Assembly (NCBI GenBank): GCA_026874595.1
Contig: CM049313.1
Coordinates: 35,865,159-35,929,158 of the forward strand
Length of the DNA: 64,000 nt
Reading direction: 5' to 3'
Source: Sipunculus nudus
Lineage: Eukaryota > Annelida > Sipuncula > Golfingiida > Sipunculidae
Below, piece by piece: positions 36,571-48,840 of the stretch. Both the position numbers and the translations under genes were made by a program. Numbering within the stretch: the first letter of the stretch is position 1; each line of letters starts with the position of its first letter. Below the pieces are notes generated by a model. That model worked only from the letters and a program-made list of their open reading frames with translations. It was not told where the DNA came from and ran no database searches.

Positions 36571-37200
36571 CACACTCAGGCTCAGGTGGCTAATACGTGT
36601 GTTTGAACTTAATAGTCATCACCTCCCAAAAAAGTTATGAATCAGCCGGGGATGTAAGGTTTAAATAACGACAGGAATACCCTCGGGTTAAATACTCATG
36701 GGTTTCCCTTCAGAGCAGGTCTTCAGTGCGCAGAAAACGAGCGCAAAGTACCGACACTGCGGAATGTCCTCTAATGTGGTTTACCCAAGTCCTCCAACCA
36801 AACCGACGCCGGCTAATAACCACCTGAGCCGCCAGGAGAGCACTTGTCTTATCTAGACGTGTCCCGGTAACCACCCGCCACTGACAATAATCTGGAAATC
36901 ACGACAACACTAATCGGCGATGATCAATCCTACAGGTAGTATGAATGAAGCCACGTCACAATTTCAGGCTTTTTACCTGGCCGCTTTATGCTCCCACACT
37001 CCCTTACCGGGCAGTATTGCGTGGTCTGCGATGTTTGGTTTTGCCTCATAACGTGAACTGGTCGTAATTAATCCCATTAAGGAAATGTTATTTCCACAGG
37101 AAGCCGGAAACTTGTAGCAAAGTGTCGACCTGTTGGTTTCTTGATCAGCGAAGATGAAGTGTCGGCATTTTCAAGAGATTCGTTGCAGCTTTGAACATTT
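36571..37200. promoter_or_regulatory. Candidate regulatory module with clustered RUNX-like sites
   Basis: A unique GC-richer island between arrays. Three RUNX-like sites lie within 100 bp: TGTGGTTT (36775-36782), AACCAC (36818-36823) and AACCAC (36869-36874), next to GGAATG (TEAD-like), CACCTG (E-box) and TTATCT (GATA-like). TAATCCCATTAAGG follows at about 37069. The density of known motif types is suggestive, but the block could also be an old repeat or an exon I do not recognise. Confidence 0.33.
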
Positions 37201-37320
37201 CTGGTTCAGCACAATATAGTTTCCTTTCTTTAGGCTTACAAACCTTTCTTCTGAACAAGGAGAAGGTTAGTTATCATATACTAAGTCAGTCCCACCGGGC
37301 TTTACATTTGCCTTCCAAGT

Positions 37321-37372
37321 CAGGGGCGTATAGCGAAGGCGGTGCAGCAGAAGCCCCCTCCCCCCCCCCCCC
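37321..37372. repeat. G/C-run dispersed repeat fragment
   Basis: Starts CAGGGGCGTATAGCG and ends in about 13 C residues (37360-37372). It resembles the G-run repeat at 17101-17340 in having a CAGGGGCG-like start and a homopolymer. The family is not identified. Confidence 0.35.
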
Positions 37373-38981
37373 TATCTATTCAGAGTTCTATCTAGTCAGA
37401 TGCATCATCTCTGTGCTGAAAAATTAGAACATTCCCGTCACACTAGCGTCACCTGTTGACGACGATGGACACCCGGTGTTCGGGTTCATTAAATCAATGC
37501 CTTTTCGGATCCGATAAATGCAGGCGAACATTACGCGCAGTGGGCATGCTCGTTGAAAAGAAAGTCTGTTGAAGTTGCTCATAATTATCTGTCACCAAGA
37601 CTTTTGCCTGGGTACAGTGGAGTTATCGGTGATATATATGTAACAGTGGGTGCCCAACATAAATAAATTTATCCTATGTGATGATGTATAGTCCCAAGAA
37701 TGGTGTACTGAAGTTTAAAGTTCAAAGAATTGTTCCAAGATTTGGTTACTGAATATGATGTGCAATTAAATCACTCATATCTCAAAATCAAGGAAAATCT
37801 TATACGTAATCAGTAGTGAAATCAGGACTTGGACTGACAGTGGCTTTGCTAATCGGCGGTTGCGAGCTTAGTTTAGCAGATTCTACAGCTCTTGTTCTGT
37901 TTGAATAAGGGATTACAAGCTCGTTTTCTTCTGTCTAGATCCTTCTCAATTCCCTGGAACGTCTCCTGGTTTCTTCTTATCTGCTTCCTCTGTTCCATGT
38001 AAGTAGGCTTATACTCGAATTAGAGAGTCACCGTGTTCCTCAAAAATATATAATTTCCCTCAAAGCAGAGTAATCTCTCATCTTTTAGAAATATTATAAT
38101 TTCAGCAAGTGATAAAATCTGCTAGTTTTCATACCGAACACCTCTTTTTGCTCTAACAAGACACAGTCTGAAGAAACCTTAGGAAATTGTGAAAAGAGCT
38201 TTGTTGACTCGCTTTCCAGCTGTAGTTCGCTATACATGCAGGTGTGACATTGGTATCTGGTGTGAAAGGGTTACATTATTAAAAATCACGTAATTTAACT
38301 TCACTTTATTCAATATCTGTCAACCAATATAGAAACTGTATAGACCATCAGACACTCTGATTCAGGGGACTGTCTTATATTCAAAAGCCTTTTGCCAACA
38401 CTCATGAACCATATCCCTTCTTGAAGGATAGTGGTGTAAGAACGAGGTAAAGGTGACAGCTCGGGCTTATAGCCTGATATTACCATGTCTCATCCAACTT
38501 TACACTTTGACTTTCTGGTCTTTCTGGTCTGTTCATTCTTGTAGCTTTTATCGGCACTTGGGGAGCTCACAACCCAAGCAGGAAGGTTATTCGTTCTAGA
38601 TTTGCCGGCCGCCCATGATAAGTACCCAGTCACCCTTAAATAAAGAGAGCGCACACTAATGGTAAAGTCTTTTGCTGGGAGTCTTAGCGCAGACGGCGGT
38701 GAGAACGGGACGCGACACGTATATATATATATACACCTTTTCTTGTTTTGGTGACACATTTTCATTATTGGACTATCGCTTTCACAGTCGGGATCTATTC
38801 ATAGTATGGTGTGCTGTGATCACACACAAATAAAATCACACTCCAATGGAAAAAAGGAAGCATCGTCTGATTACCTAGAGATGGGTACCCATGCGTAGTG
38901 ACGTGCTTCATTAACATTAATCTTTTAATCCGAAGGACAAAGTTTTGAACATATAATGAAAGTAACGTGCCCTTGTCATCT
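37373..38981. other. Unique intergenic DNA
   Basis: Moderate GC. Contains a CTCF-like site at 37441-37459 and a 91-codon minus-strand frame (38490-38765) with no recognisable domain. No convincing gene. Confidence 0.5.
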
Positions 38982-41900
38982 AAAGTCCCCGAGTCAAGGG
39001 TTCTGATACTAAGTGAAGGGCGCTGTTCTCAATAAGTGACGGGCTCTTTTCTCACTAAATGAGAGGCTCTGATAACACTATGTGACGGGCTCTGTAATAT
39101 TAAGTGAAGGGCTCTGATAAAACTTATTGTAGGGCTTTGGTCACAATTAGTGACGGGCTCTGATAACACTTAGCGACTGGCTCTGATAAAACTAAGTGAA
39201 GGGCTCTGATAACACTAAGTAAAGGGCTCTGTTCACATTAAATGACGGACTCTGATAACACTAAGTAAAGGGCTCTGATAATACTAAGTGACGGGCTCTA
39301 TTTACACTAAGTGACAGGCTTTGTTAACACTAAGTGAAGGGCACTGTTCACAATAAGAGACGGGCTCTGGTAACACTAAGTGATGGGCTCTATTTACACT
39401 AAGTGGCGGCTCTGAAAAAACAAGTTAAGGGCTCTGATAACACAAAGTGAAAAGCTCCGATTACCCTAAATGAATGGCTCTTTTCCCACTTAGTGACGGA
39501 CCCTGATAACACAAACTGAAGGGCTCTGGGAACATTTAGTGACTTGCACTGATAACACTAAGTGACGGGCTCTGATAGCAATGATTGTCGGGCTCTGTTC
39601 ACAATGCAATGAGTGACATGCTTTGACAACACTAAGTGATAGGCTCTGACAACACTAAGTGACGGCCTCAGATAATACTTAGTAAAGGGCCCTGATAACA
39701 GTAAATGACCTGCCCTGATAACACAAGGTGACGGGCTCTGTTCACAATGTTCAAAACTAAGTGACCGGCAGTTCACAATTCGTGACATGTTTTGATAACC
39801 CTCAGTGACGTGCTCGGTTACACTAAGCGACCTGCCCTGATATCACTTTTTGACGGGCTCTGTTAACAATGAGTGACATGCTTTGATAACACTAAGTGGC
39901 GGGCTCCGATAACACTAAGTAACAGGCTCTGATAACACTAAGTGACGGGCTCTGATAACACTAAGTGTAGGGCTCTGAAAACACTAAGTGAAGGGCTCTG
40001 TTCACTATGTGCCCTTATGAGTGACATGATTTGATAACACTAAGTGACGGGCTCTGATAACAATAAGGGACCGGCTCTGATAAAACTAAGTGACCAGCTG
40101 TTCACTTGAGGTACAAGTTTTGATATCCCTCAGTGACGGGCTCTGATAACACTAAGTGACCTGCCCTGATATCACTTAGTGACGGGCTCTGTTCACAATG
40201 AGTGACGTGCTTTGATTACAATAAGTGACGGGCTCTGATAACAACAAGTGACCGGCTCTGATAAAATGTCTTATAGTATGTGACAGATTTATTTTTACTG
40301 CATGGACTGGAAATGGACTCAGTCTGATTTCTCAAGTCCTTACCTCAGAGTACTATCCTACACTGATCACAATCAGTGACGTGCTCAGATTACACACAGT
40401 AACCTACTCTGATCACAATCAGTGACGTGCTCAGATTACACACAGTAACCTACTCTGATCACAATCAGTGACGTGCTCAGATTACACACAGTTACCTACT
40501 CTGATAACAAGCGGTGACGTGCTCAGATTACACACACTAATCTACTCTGATCACTATCAGTGACGTGCTCAGATTACACACAGTAACCTACTCTGATCAC
40601 AATCAGTGACGTGCTCAGATTACACACAGTAATCTACTCTGATCACAATCACTGACGTGCTCAGATAACACACAGTAACCTACTTTGATTACAGTCAGTG
40701 ACGTGCTCAGATTACACACAGCCTCAGATAATACTTAGTAAAGGGCCCTGATAACAGTAAATGACCTGCCCTGATAACACAAGGTGACGGGCTCTGTTCA
40801 CAATGTTCAAAACTAAGTGACCGGCAGTTCACAATTCGTGACATGTTTTGATAACCCTCAGTGACGTGCTCGGTTACACTAAGCGACCTGCCCTGATATC
40901 ACTTTTTGACGGGCTCTGTTAACAATGAGTGACATGCTTTGATAACACTAAGTGGCGGGCTCCGATAACACTAAGTAACAGGCTCTGATAACACTAAGTG
41001 ACGGGCTCTGATAACACTAAGTGTAGGGCTCTGAAAACACTAAGTGAAGGGCTCTGTTCACTATGTGCCCTTATGAGTGACATGATTTGATAACACTAAG
41101 TGACGGGCTCTGATAACAATAAGGGACCGGCTCTGATAAAACTAAGTGACCAGCTGTTCACTTGAGGTACAAGTTTTGATATCCCTCAGTGACGGGCTCT
41201 GATAACACTAAGTGACCTGCCCTGATATCACTTAGTGACGGGCTCTGTTCACAATGAGTGACGTGCTTTGGTTACAATAAGTGACGGGCTCTGATAACAA
41301 CAAGTGACCGGCTCTGATAAAATGTCTTATAGTATGTGACAGATTTATTTTTACTGCATGGACTGGAAATGGACTCAGTCTGATTTCTCAAGTCCTTACC
41401 TCAGAGTACTATCCTACACTGATCACAATCAGTGACGTGCTCAGATTACACACAGTAACCTACTCTGATCACAATCAGTGACGTGCTCAGATTACACACA
41501 GTAACCTACTCTGATCACAATCAGTGACGTGCTCAGATTACACACAGTTACCTACTCTGATAACAAGCGGTGACGTGCTCAGATTACACACAGTAATCTA
41601 CTCTGATCACTATCAGTGACGTGCTCAGATTACACACAGTAACCTACTCTGATCACAATCAGTGACGTGCTCAGATTACACACAGTAATCTACTCTGATC
41701 ACAATCACTGACGTGCTCAGATAACACACAGTAACCTACTTTGATTACAGTCAGTGACGTGCTCAGATTACACACAGTAACCTACTCTGATCACAATCAG
41801 TGACGTGCTCAGATTACAAAACAGTAACCTACTCTGATCACAATCAGTGACGTGCTCAGATTACACACAGTAACCTGCTCTGATCACAATCAGTGGCGTG

Positions 41901-42590
41901 CTCAGATTACACACAGTAACCTGCTCTAATCACAATCAGTGGCGTGCTCAGGTTACACACAGTACTCTACTCTGATCACAATCAGTGACGTGCTCAGATC
42001 ACACACAGTAACCTACTCTGATAACAATCGGTGACGTGCTCAGATTAAACACAGTACCCTACTCTGATCAAACATAGTGACGCGCTCTGATCGGTGATCG
42101 CACATAGTGACGTGCTACGATTACACGTAGTGACGTGCTCCGATAACACACCTTGACGTGCTCTGATCACATATAGTGACGTGCTACGATCACGCATAGT
42201 GACGTGCTCTGATCACACAACGAGACGTACTACGATCACACATAGTGATGTGCTCTGATCAGTGATCACACATTTACGTGCTCTGAACACAGATAGTGAC
42301 GGGCTATATTCCAACGTAGTGACATGTTCTGATCACACACCTTGACGTGCTATGATCACATATAGTGACGTGCTACGATCACACACAGTGACGTGCTCTG
42401 ATCGAACACATTGACGTGCTCTGGTCACACATATTGACGTGTTGTGCTCACACAGAGTGAATTGCCCTAATCCCACATTGAGTCACACATAGTGAGTGCT
42501 TTGATCACTCGGACTGACGTGCTCTGATCACATGAAATAAAGTACTCTGGTCACACAGAGTGAGGTGTCTGATCACATTTATGGATGTGC
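38982..42590. repeat. Satellite array 3: 23-bp monomer, 46-bp dimer, 1,056-bp duplication
   Basis: The base unit is 23 bp (GTGACGGGCTCTGATAACAC plus TAA), shown by AACACTAAGT at 39911 and 39934. At 40360-40720 and 41416-42060 the unit is a 46-bp dimer (CTGATCACAATCAGTGACGT followed by GCTCAGATTACACACAGTAA). At 42060-42585 it returns to 23 bp (TGACGTGCTCTGATCACACA). A non-repetitive insert at about 40268-40360 recurs at 41324-41416. The whole 39665-40720 block is repeated at 40721-41776. Confidence 0.95.
39665..41776. repeat. Direct 1,056-bp tandem duplication inside array 3
   Basis: CCTCAGATAATACTTAGTA occurs at 39666 and 40722, and every landmark between follows at the same 1,056-bp offset, including the unique insert. 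Few differences are visible (for example CACACTAATC versus CACAGTAATC, TTTGATTACA versus TTTGGTTACA), so the duplication is young. It joins dimer-type repeats directly to 23-bp-type repeats at 40720/40721. Confidence 0.93.

Positions 42591-42591
<1 letters not shown>

Positions 42592-42649
<58 letters not shown>
42592..42649. repeat. (AT)n microsatellite at the array 3 edge
   Basis: About 58 bp of AT dinucleotide with one C, directly abutting the last satellite copies. Confidence 0.95.
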
Positions 42650-42652
<3 letters not shown>

Positions 42653-44367
42653 TGTTAAGGATCTAATTTCACAAAGAGACTTGTTCTTTTCTCTCAGTGT
42701 CATCTGGCCCGAATGACAGGGTGGTGAGCTCCTATAAAGGTTTGGGTGCACAGAGTGATATGTTCTAATTATTATTATATTATTAATAATTCCTTTGTTT
42801 TGTTAATAGTTTTTTTATATTCTTAGTGACATAATTCATCATTATATCAATCAAATCAGCACACAAAAAACTCGTCATATTGTCATGCAGAACTGAAACA
42901 GAATCTGTAATCTTGCTGTTATTATGAAATCATATTCTCTCCTGTTGAAAAAACATAAAAGTCCTCACTGATGCAACGATTGAAGTATTAAAAGCTTATT
43001 TGAACCCCACCGTGGCTAATAACACCCTCGGACTTCAGACGTATTCCGGCCGGTGTACATATTGAAACTCACCCAAAATTTCTGCCATAGCCTCGGTTTA
43101 ATCTTGGGAATCACGTGACTGATAGGATAAATATTTAAGCAGCAAAGGTGATAAACGAACATCTAGTTTCACACCCTTATGATCCGTTTCAGATCAATCT
43201 TTTAGCTGCCGTCTTGTTAGACCCGAATGTCTTATCAAAATATTATGAATCTTCATAAGGATAGATACCAAAGGTATGCTACACACGGGTGTGCGGACAT
43301 TTCATCTCATGATTAATTTAGCTCGTACCTGTTTACTTTTTCATTGCACATACTGTTTTAGTTTTTATGAGACTCGAGCCAGAACAAGTCCGCTGATCGT
43401 GTAAAAAGTAACGGTTAGAATGAAGCCTGGTTTAGGACGTCCTATATAATGCTTAAAATTATTTTATAATTAATGCTTATATACCAAGTTTATATCTAAT
43501 GGTCATGTATTGCTAAAAATATAAGCAGAAATAAACAGACACAGGCATGCCCATATTATATGCCACAAATATGAATTATATTCTTCTAAAGTTACATGGT
43601 TTCTTACCGGGTGCCTGCGTGGAACTCTATATATGACTATAAGGAGAGAGAATTAAGCAAATGACCTTCAACGGTTTAGCAAGGACATTTAAAAAAGTGA
43701 CCCATGGGTCATGACACTCAGCTGACATGACAACCTATGGCAAAAAAATATTGGATATTAGTGACATTTTGCAACTTTACGTCATATTCTTGAAAAACTC
43801 TTTAGACCAATCACGTTAACATTTTGTAGGGTTGTAGGAATATACGTCTGATAAATGAACATTTCAAATGCATGCTATAAGTATGATTGCTTTGACAATT
43901 ATCTGAAATGATATTTTCTAGCCTCATAATAAGCATTAGTTGTATAGAACAACCTTAGAATACACCTACATATAAATCATTCAGTTAATGTCACGACTAG
44001 TGTCATTTAGCAGTGTCAAAATACGCAATACTTAAAAAATTACATGTGGTAACCAGTTTTGTGCAACGCATCAATCTATCCATTAACAATAAGCATACCA
44101 AGTTTAATAGGGCAAGCCATGAACTCACTACCGAGTACCTGAACTAAGTGCTGTATCTGGTAATCTACAAAATGCGAATGATAGTGTACTACAAATGGAG
44201 TTGGCACCATAAGTTTTGTTAACCGTCCATGATCAATAAGTATTTTTAAGAATTAGGGTCATCCATGCATCCAGCAAGTGCTTGGAAACTGTGCTAATAC
44301 TCTGAAATGAATGATTTACTAGAATGAAGTTTCTAGACAATTCATAACTCATGCAATATACTTAAAA

Positions 44368-44370
<3 letters not shown>
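42650..44370. other. AT-rich intergenic DNA
   Basis: Unique sequence without an assignable gene. A CACGTG E-box (TCACGTGACT) lies at 43111-43120. Confidence 0.5.

Positions 44371-44430
<60 letters not shown>
44371..44430. repeat. (AT)n microsatellite
   Basis: Sixty bp of pure AT dinucleotide. Confidence 0.95.
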
Positions 44431-44432
<2 letters not shown>

Positions 44433-46720
44433 GCCCTATACTATATAGTCTCATGTGAATAATACAGCTGTCCATAGACAACATGCATATAGCCAATTTC
44501 TAATCGGGGTGTATGTATGGATTATTCCTGAGGACGTGTATTGAAATATGAAGGATATAAAGCTAAATACATAATCCTCCATTTGCTATAGGTTTATTTT
44601 CATGATCAACAGATATCGTAAAGTGTATATTCTCAAGAGTATAAGTTAAATTACTTAATCGAGACACCTTCTGGTGCAGGGCACAATTAACACGTTCCAC
44701 CCTTCATTTGCAACCAGTGTTATCCGAAGCGGCCCGTGGATTTCTGTGAACTTCGTTGCTCCATACAGTGGACCTATAATCCACCTTATCCGTGCTATCA
44801 ACATTCGGGCTTTGTCAACTGAAATAAGATACAAGCGAGGGGTTTCTGCAGGAAACTAGAAACATTTCGGCCCTCTGACATTAGAGAGTCTGCGACAAGA
44901 GTAAGCGATTTAGGAAATGACTCGATACCATAGAGATGGATTTTCAGTTTAGGTTCTGAGTCCATATGTATTTTTTGTGGTAATTCATCATTCGTAGCCT
45001 AATGTTAAGATTACCAGCCGTTTACTACGATATCAATGCAACTGGATAGACGACCACTGCAGTACATTCCCCCGTATGGTTTGTATCACGACCCAAAGTA
45101 GGCTTACCAGCCCAATATAAATACTTACTGCGGGAATTCACGTCTAGCAGGAATCTCATTCTTTAATAATCGATTATTTTTTGCTTTTATCACTTGAGAT
45201 TCTAGTAAAAAGAAATTTTGGGTTCCAGATCATGGACCCGGCCACTCAATGTCAGTCGAGGCCGACAGGTGTCGCTAGTGTTGGGGAAAAGCCTATCGAT
45301 TACAGCCGTGTTAACATCTTTTAACGAGAAGTATAACAATGACTGAAATGCCCACGGCAGCTAAGGCATCACCAACCGAGACTTACTGTATTAAATATTT
45401 TAAATGTTATCAATTAAATATTTAAAAATTAAGATTGGCCTTTAATCTATGTTTGGCTTTCAACTGATGACCATAATGAACGTTAAACGGTAGACTGGTT
45501 ATCCGCCCAATATTAGTATAAATAATGTACATAAATCAGTAGAATTACGTACGAATGAAATCTTTTTTATTTTTTTGGCATGAGCTGATGTATGACGTCA
45601 TATTACGAGTCGCTTTCAAGGATGTTTGGCTCTGATATGCCATGCCCCTAGGGTCCATGCCGAGGTGGGCGGAGAACAAGTCTTTAAAATGTTTTTCGTC
45701 CTTTGTCGATCGTTACCTTATTTTATTCCCTGAGGGTTCAGAGTTGAGTTGAGAACCAGTCTAGCTAAAAAAAAAGTACAACAAAATGCAGAAGCGCGAT
45801 TTGGAACACCGAACATTTGAACAAACGTATGACATTATACAATGTATTCTTTTGAAACCTGCATGTTGGATCACGCATACAAAATATATACATGTATTAG
45901 CTTTCTCGTCAAAGACTCTTAAATATAGTATATGTAGCAGAAAAACAGTATGATGTGTCAAATGTAGGACTCCGTATATACCACAATCAAATGAAATGTA
46001 AAAAAGCATTTATAATTGCCTCAGCCAGGAGGGCATGCGTTCATCCCATAGTGTGTTTGTGTTTGTATGTGTGTGTGTTCAAGTGTGTTGTTTCACAACA
46101 TAGCTCCCACAATCATGAAAGGAATCTCATGAAATTTAAGGATATTCCAGAAATGGGCCGATGAAGAATCGATTAAATTCTAGTGTGGACCCGGCACATG
46201 CTCCAGATTCAGGGACGTCATCAAGGAATAGCCGCATATCTGCAGTCACTTATGTACGAATGAACCTGGGAGTATGGGCCGAATAAGTAAATGGCGGAGG
46301 CTTGCATTCATTAGAATGCAGATTTCTGGTTCTTAATTAGTACCGGTAGATAATGGAGTAAGTTAACGTTTGCCACTTTTTCAACTAACCGTGGGGTCGT
46401 CAAACTATAGTATGCTTTTCTGATGTTAAATTTCGTAATTTTATTGTATTTCTTTCTATCACCTCTCTAGAATATACTTAACAATACATTGATGATATCA
46501 TTTGGTGATAATAGAAGCACAAGAGAGCACCACACAAAGTTATGTAATATATGAGACAAATTTTAATTAAACTGGAACAACGTAAGAATTTCAAATATAC
46601 ATCAAACTTGGTTGAATCAAACCATGTCTTTTTTTCGAGTCTGAAGACAAAATGCGTGCTCATAGGATGAACAACCAGAACGTTCGGGTGCAATCTGTAG
46701 AAACCCTTCAAGCTCACTGA
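44431..46720. other. Unique intergenic DNA
   Basis: Contains a CTCF-like site at 45261-45280, a 12-bp perfect palindrome TATGACGTCATA (CRE core) at 45591-45602, and AAATGGCGGAGG near 46289. Short frames at 44674-44859, 45761-46009 and 45955-46164 have no recognisable domain. Confidence 0.5.
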
Positions 46721-46820
46721 AATAGGACTCAGCCTAGTGGCTAAGCCTAAATGGACCTCTGAATTGAGCCCATGGTCTTCGGTCCGATTCCCACTCAATA
46801 TATAGTCCCTCTGTTGCAAA
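46721..46820 (+). mobile_element. tRNA-derived SINE fragment
   Basis: AGCCTAGTGGCTAAG (46731-46745) matches a pol III A box, and GGTCCGATTCCC (46781-46792) is a one-change B box. The spacing suits a tRNA-like head. The minus-strand frame of 127 codons that crosses it is the usual translation of such repeats and not a gene. Confidence 0.6.
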
Positions 46821-46863
46821 ACGGAAAAGCCTGAATAAGACCTCATCAAAAAGTTCCACACAG

Positions 46864-46864
<1 letters not shown>

Positions 46865-46908
<44 letters not shown>

Positions 46909-46920
46909 AATATATTTATA
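46865..46920. repeat. (AT)n microsatellite
   Basis: Interrupted AT tract of about 56 bp, close downstream of the SINE fragment. Confidence 0.93.
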
Positions 46921-47753
46921 TGCATGCCATTTTTTCCTGGTTATTCTTGTGTATATCTGACCTTAAATCCTCTTCATTCTCATTCGGTAGACAGCGCCTT
47001 CTGTAGGTCATAGATATATCCTAACCAACTCAAAAAATACCCACCCCGGGTCTCATAAATCTGTTAACAGTGCATGAGATGTGTAGAGCTTTGTACCGGT
47101 CTCATATGAAAACGTAGTCGCCTTTTGGAACCACGCATGCAGTTTTCGTTAGAATCGAGAAATAAAATTGATTAAACATAAGTAAACACGAGAATCTGAA
47201 GCGATTTTAACGAATCGGGAGAGGCAATCTGCATGAAAAAATGTACCTTTACGTTACTCTAGCGACATCTGATGGCAACTAGTGACACTAAATATTCGGG
47301 TTAGTTATTTCGACAAAGATCATCTTTGCTTTATATTACCTTTATATAAAGGTAAACTTGATTAAAACAACATCGTTAATAGTAAGGTAGGTTCCTGTCC
47401 GGGTTTCTGTCATGTGTCTTGTTTTACTTAACACAACCAGTAGCTAGTTGCTGGCTGACAGAGAACGAACACAGGAGAAAACCATAGCACGCAGTGTATA
47501 TCATATATGCCCATAATCAAAATGGTCCATAAAAAGTCAATCCCTCTACCTTGTCCAATGACTCGTGGTCCTTTCATGTCCACCAATGACGTATCTAGAA
47601 ACGTTTTAAATAGACAAACAAACATGAAAAGGAAAAAACATTACCGTTCACTAATTATAACTGTGGTATCAACCGCGGGAAACAGGAGCACAAATTCTTA
47701 GTCCATATCAAGGCCCCTGTTAGTCCAATCTATCTTCAAATCCTAGTAAAATA
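46921..47753. other. Unique intergenic DNA
   Basis: Two CTCF-like sites (46991-47009 and 47258-47276). Opposite-strand frames at 47428-47701 have no recognisable domain. Confidence 0.5.
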
Positions 47754-47945
47754 CAGTTGAACCTCTCCTAGTGGACTCCTCCATAAAGTGGGCACTTCTA
47801 AATATAGTGGGGAGTTTTGACAGTCCCTTTTTTCCCCTCCATATTGTTTATGTTGCGGTCATGACCTCCATATATAGTGGGCACCTCTATAAAGTTTTCA
47901 GTTTGGCCAAGGTTCAATGGTGCCCATATTAAAGAGGGTTCACTG
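47754..47945. mobile_element. 192-bp MITE with TA target site duplication
   Basis: Ends are CAGTTGAACCTCT (47754-47766) and AGAGGGTTCACTG (47933-47945), inverted copies differing at a few positions, each flanked by TA (47752-47753 and 47946-47947). The interior repeats AGTGGGCAC and CCATATATAGTGG phrases and has no coding frame. A TA target and CAGT-type ends fit a non-autonomous Tc1/mariner-pogo element. The transposase source is not in this window. Confidence 0.82.
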
Positions 47946-47947
47946 TA

Positions 47948-48840
47948 CCTGTCAAAATCCAAGGGTGGTCCAGGATTTCAAAGCCACGTGCGCAGTAAGT
48001 AAATTGTCAGGTAATATGCCTGTTCCAGAAAATGTACACTCTAAATCAGAACATATACTAGTGCATGTGAAATTATCTGTCGAGTAGTCTGAAAACGATA
48101 CCTTTATAACACGAGGCTTCCCCGTCAATCAGTATGCTGCGTCAGATAGGTCCACGGCCCACTAAGATGTGATGTGAAAATGAGAGCGTACAGTAAGGTA
48201 AAGAAAAAATCTTAACATGCCCGTTGTGTTTAAATATAGTTGTTGAACCATAAGGTAAAAGGTTATAATATATTCCAGGCTTTGATGTTCAATAAGAATG
48301 TGTTACTCCAGAAAGGGTATTAATATTGGTATCGTATTCAATTGAAACTAACTGCTGGGGATGTCATCGTTACTATTTTACTATTCCATTCTCTCAGGGT
48401 TATCCTGATTAAAACAAACCATGTTATTGAGATCCTTGTCATGTAGTGCTGGTCGCGGTTGCCATGGTTTTTTATCAGATAAAAGATAAAGTTTCAGGAA
48501 GAAATCTTTGTAAACTCACCTGTTGAATAACAAACTGATATTTTTTAAGTAGAATAGAAAACATTCATTCTACTGTATATCCGGTTCCACTAGCGAATGC
48601 CCCTGAGCTAGGAGGACTATTTTTAACTGGTACATTGAATGGTTTAAAATTTGTGGCAGAAGTTAGTACTTGTTTACAGCGTTGTGATTTTTGTCTCATT
48701 GACACTGAAACAACATATACAGTTGCTTTCTTTTTTAAATGCATGGATAAAAATGAGCCTCGAATGATGGACAAATGGAAATTTATCAAATAGAAAGAAT
48801 GAACAAACAAAAAAAAAAAAACGAACGAACCAAAGAACGT
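47948..48840. other. Unique intergenic DNA
   Basis: No assignable gene. The 81-codon minus-strand frame at 48565-48810 has no recognisable domain. Confidence 0.5.

Noticed and set aside
46478-46861. 127-codon minus-strand frame
   Set aside because: It crosses the tRNA-derived SINE fragment. The sequence is typical of a translated SINE and no domain is present.
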